DNA from: Cladopsammia gracilis
Taxonomy: Eukaryota > Cnidaria > Anthozoa > Scleractinia > Dendrophylliidae
Direction of reading: 5' to 3'
NCBI GenBank assembly: GCA_022457155.1
Contig: JAJGOT010000047.1
Location: 1,618,501 to 1,682,500, forward strand
DNA length: 64,000 nt
Below the pieces are notes generated by a model. That model saw only the letters and a list, made by a program, of their open reading frames with translations. It was not told the DNA's origin and did no database searches. The position numbers were made by a program, and so were the translations under genes. Shown piece after piece: positions 63,948 to 64,000 of the stretch; the first letter of the stretch is position 1; each line of letters begins with the position of its first letter.

Positions 63948-64000
63948 ATAGTACCTAATAGATAAATGTATCCGATGTTTTTTAATAGCTAAAAGTAGCT

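Overview
The window looks like AT-rich nuclear DNA of an invertebrate animal, most likely an anthozoan cnidarian (a stony coral or relative). The evidence is a spliced four-domain voltage-gated channel with the DEEA pore typical of Nav2-type channels, intron-rich structure, Penelope-like and palindromic DNA elements, and tRNA-derived repeats of a kind I associate with coral genomes. The organism is inference; the gene structures are read directly from the sequence.

Layout. At the left edge, on the minus strand, lies the first coding exon of a calpain-like protease gene (1348-1506), whose remainder lies left of the window. From about 1.5 to 22 kb there is no convincing host protein gene, only repeats. 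These include a ~3.1 kb transposon-like element with CAC...GTG ends (7701-10824) and a ~6 kb palindromic Penelope-like retroelement (11189-17230). The retroelement sits exactly between two copies of a ~1 kb sequence that each carry an identical tRNA-Gly(GCC) gene (7009-7079 and 17702-17772).

From 22402 to 62057 on the plus strand runs one complete gene for a Nav2-type (DEEA) voltage-gated cation channel. I assembled 23 coding exons whose phases all agree, giving 1704 residues. Two of its introns carry U12-type (minor spliceosome) signals: intron 2 (GT-AG) and intron 21 (AT-AC). The introns are packed with inverted-repeat elements, many flanked by TTAA. Notable ones are a foldback with two 837-bp arms (29826-31937), an element carrying an apparently complete type I hammerhead ribozyme (42176-42481), hAT-like elements carrying tRNA-like segments, and a long ~34-bp minisatellite with a Tc1/mariner-like insertion (55510-59215).

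From 62058 to the end are the channel 3' UTR and more miniature inverted-repeat elements, with no further gene recognised.

The genes do not form a pathway. The biological interest lies in the channel (pore, gate and splicing class) and in the structured RNAs its introns would place in the primary transcript: the ribozyme and the long hairpin.
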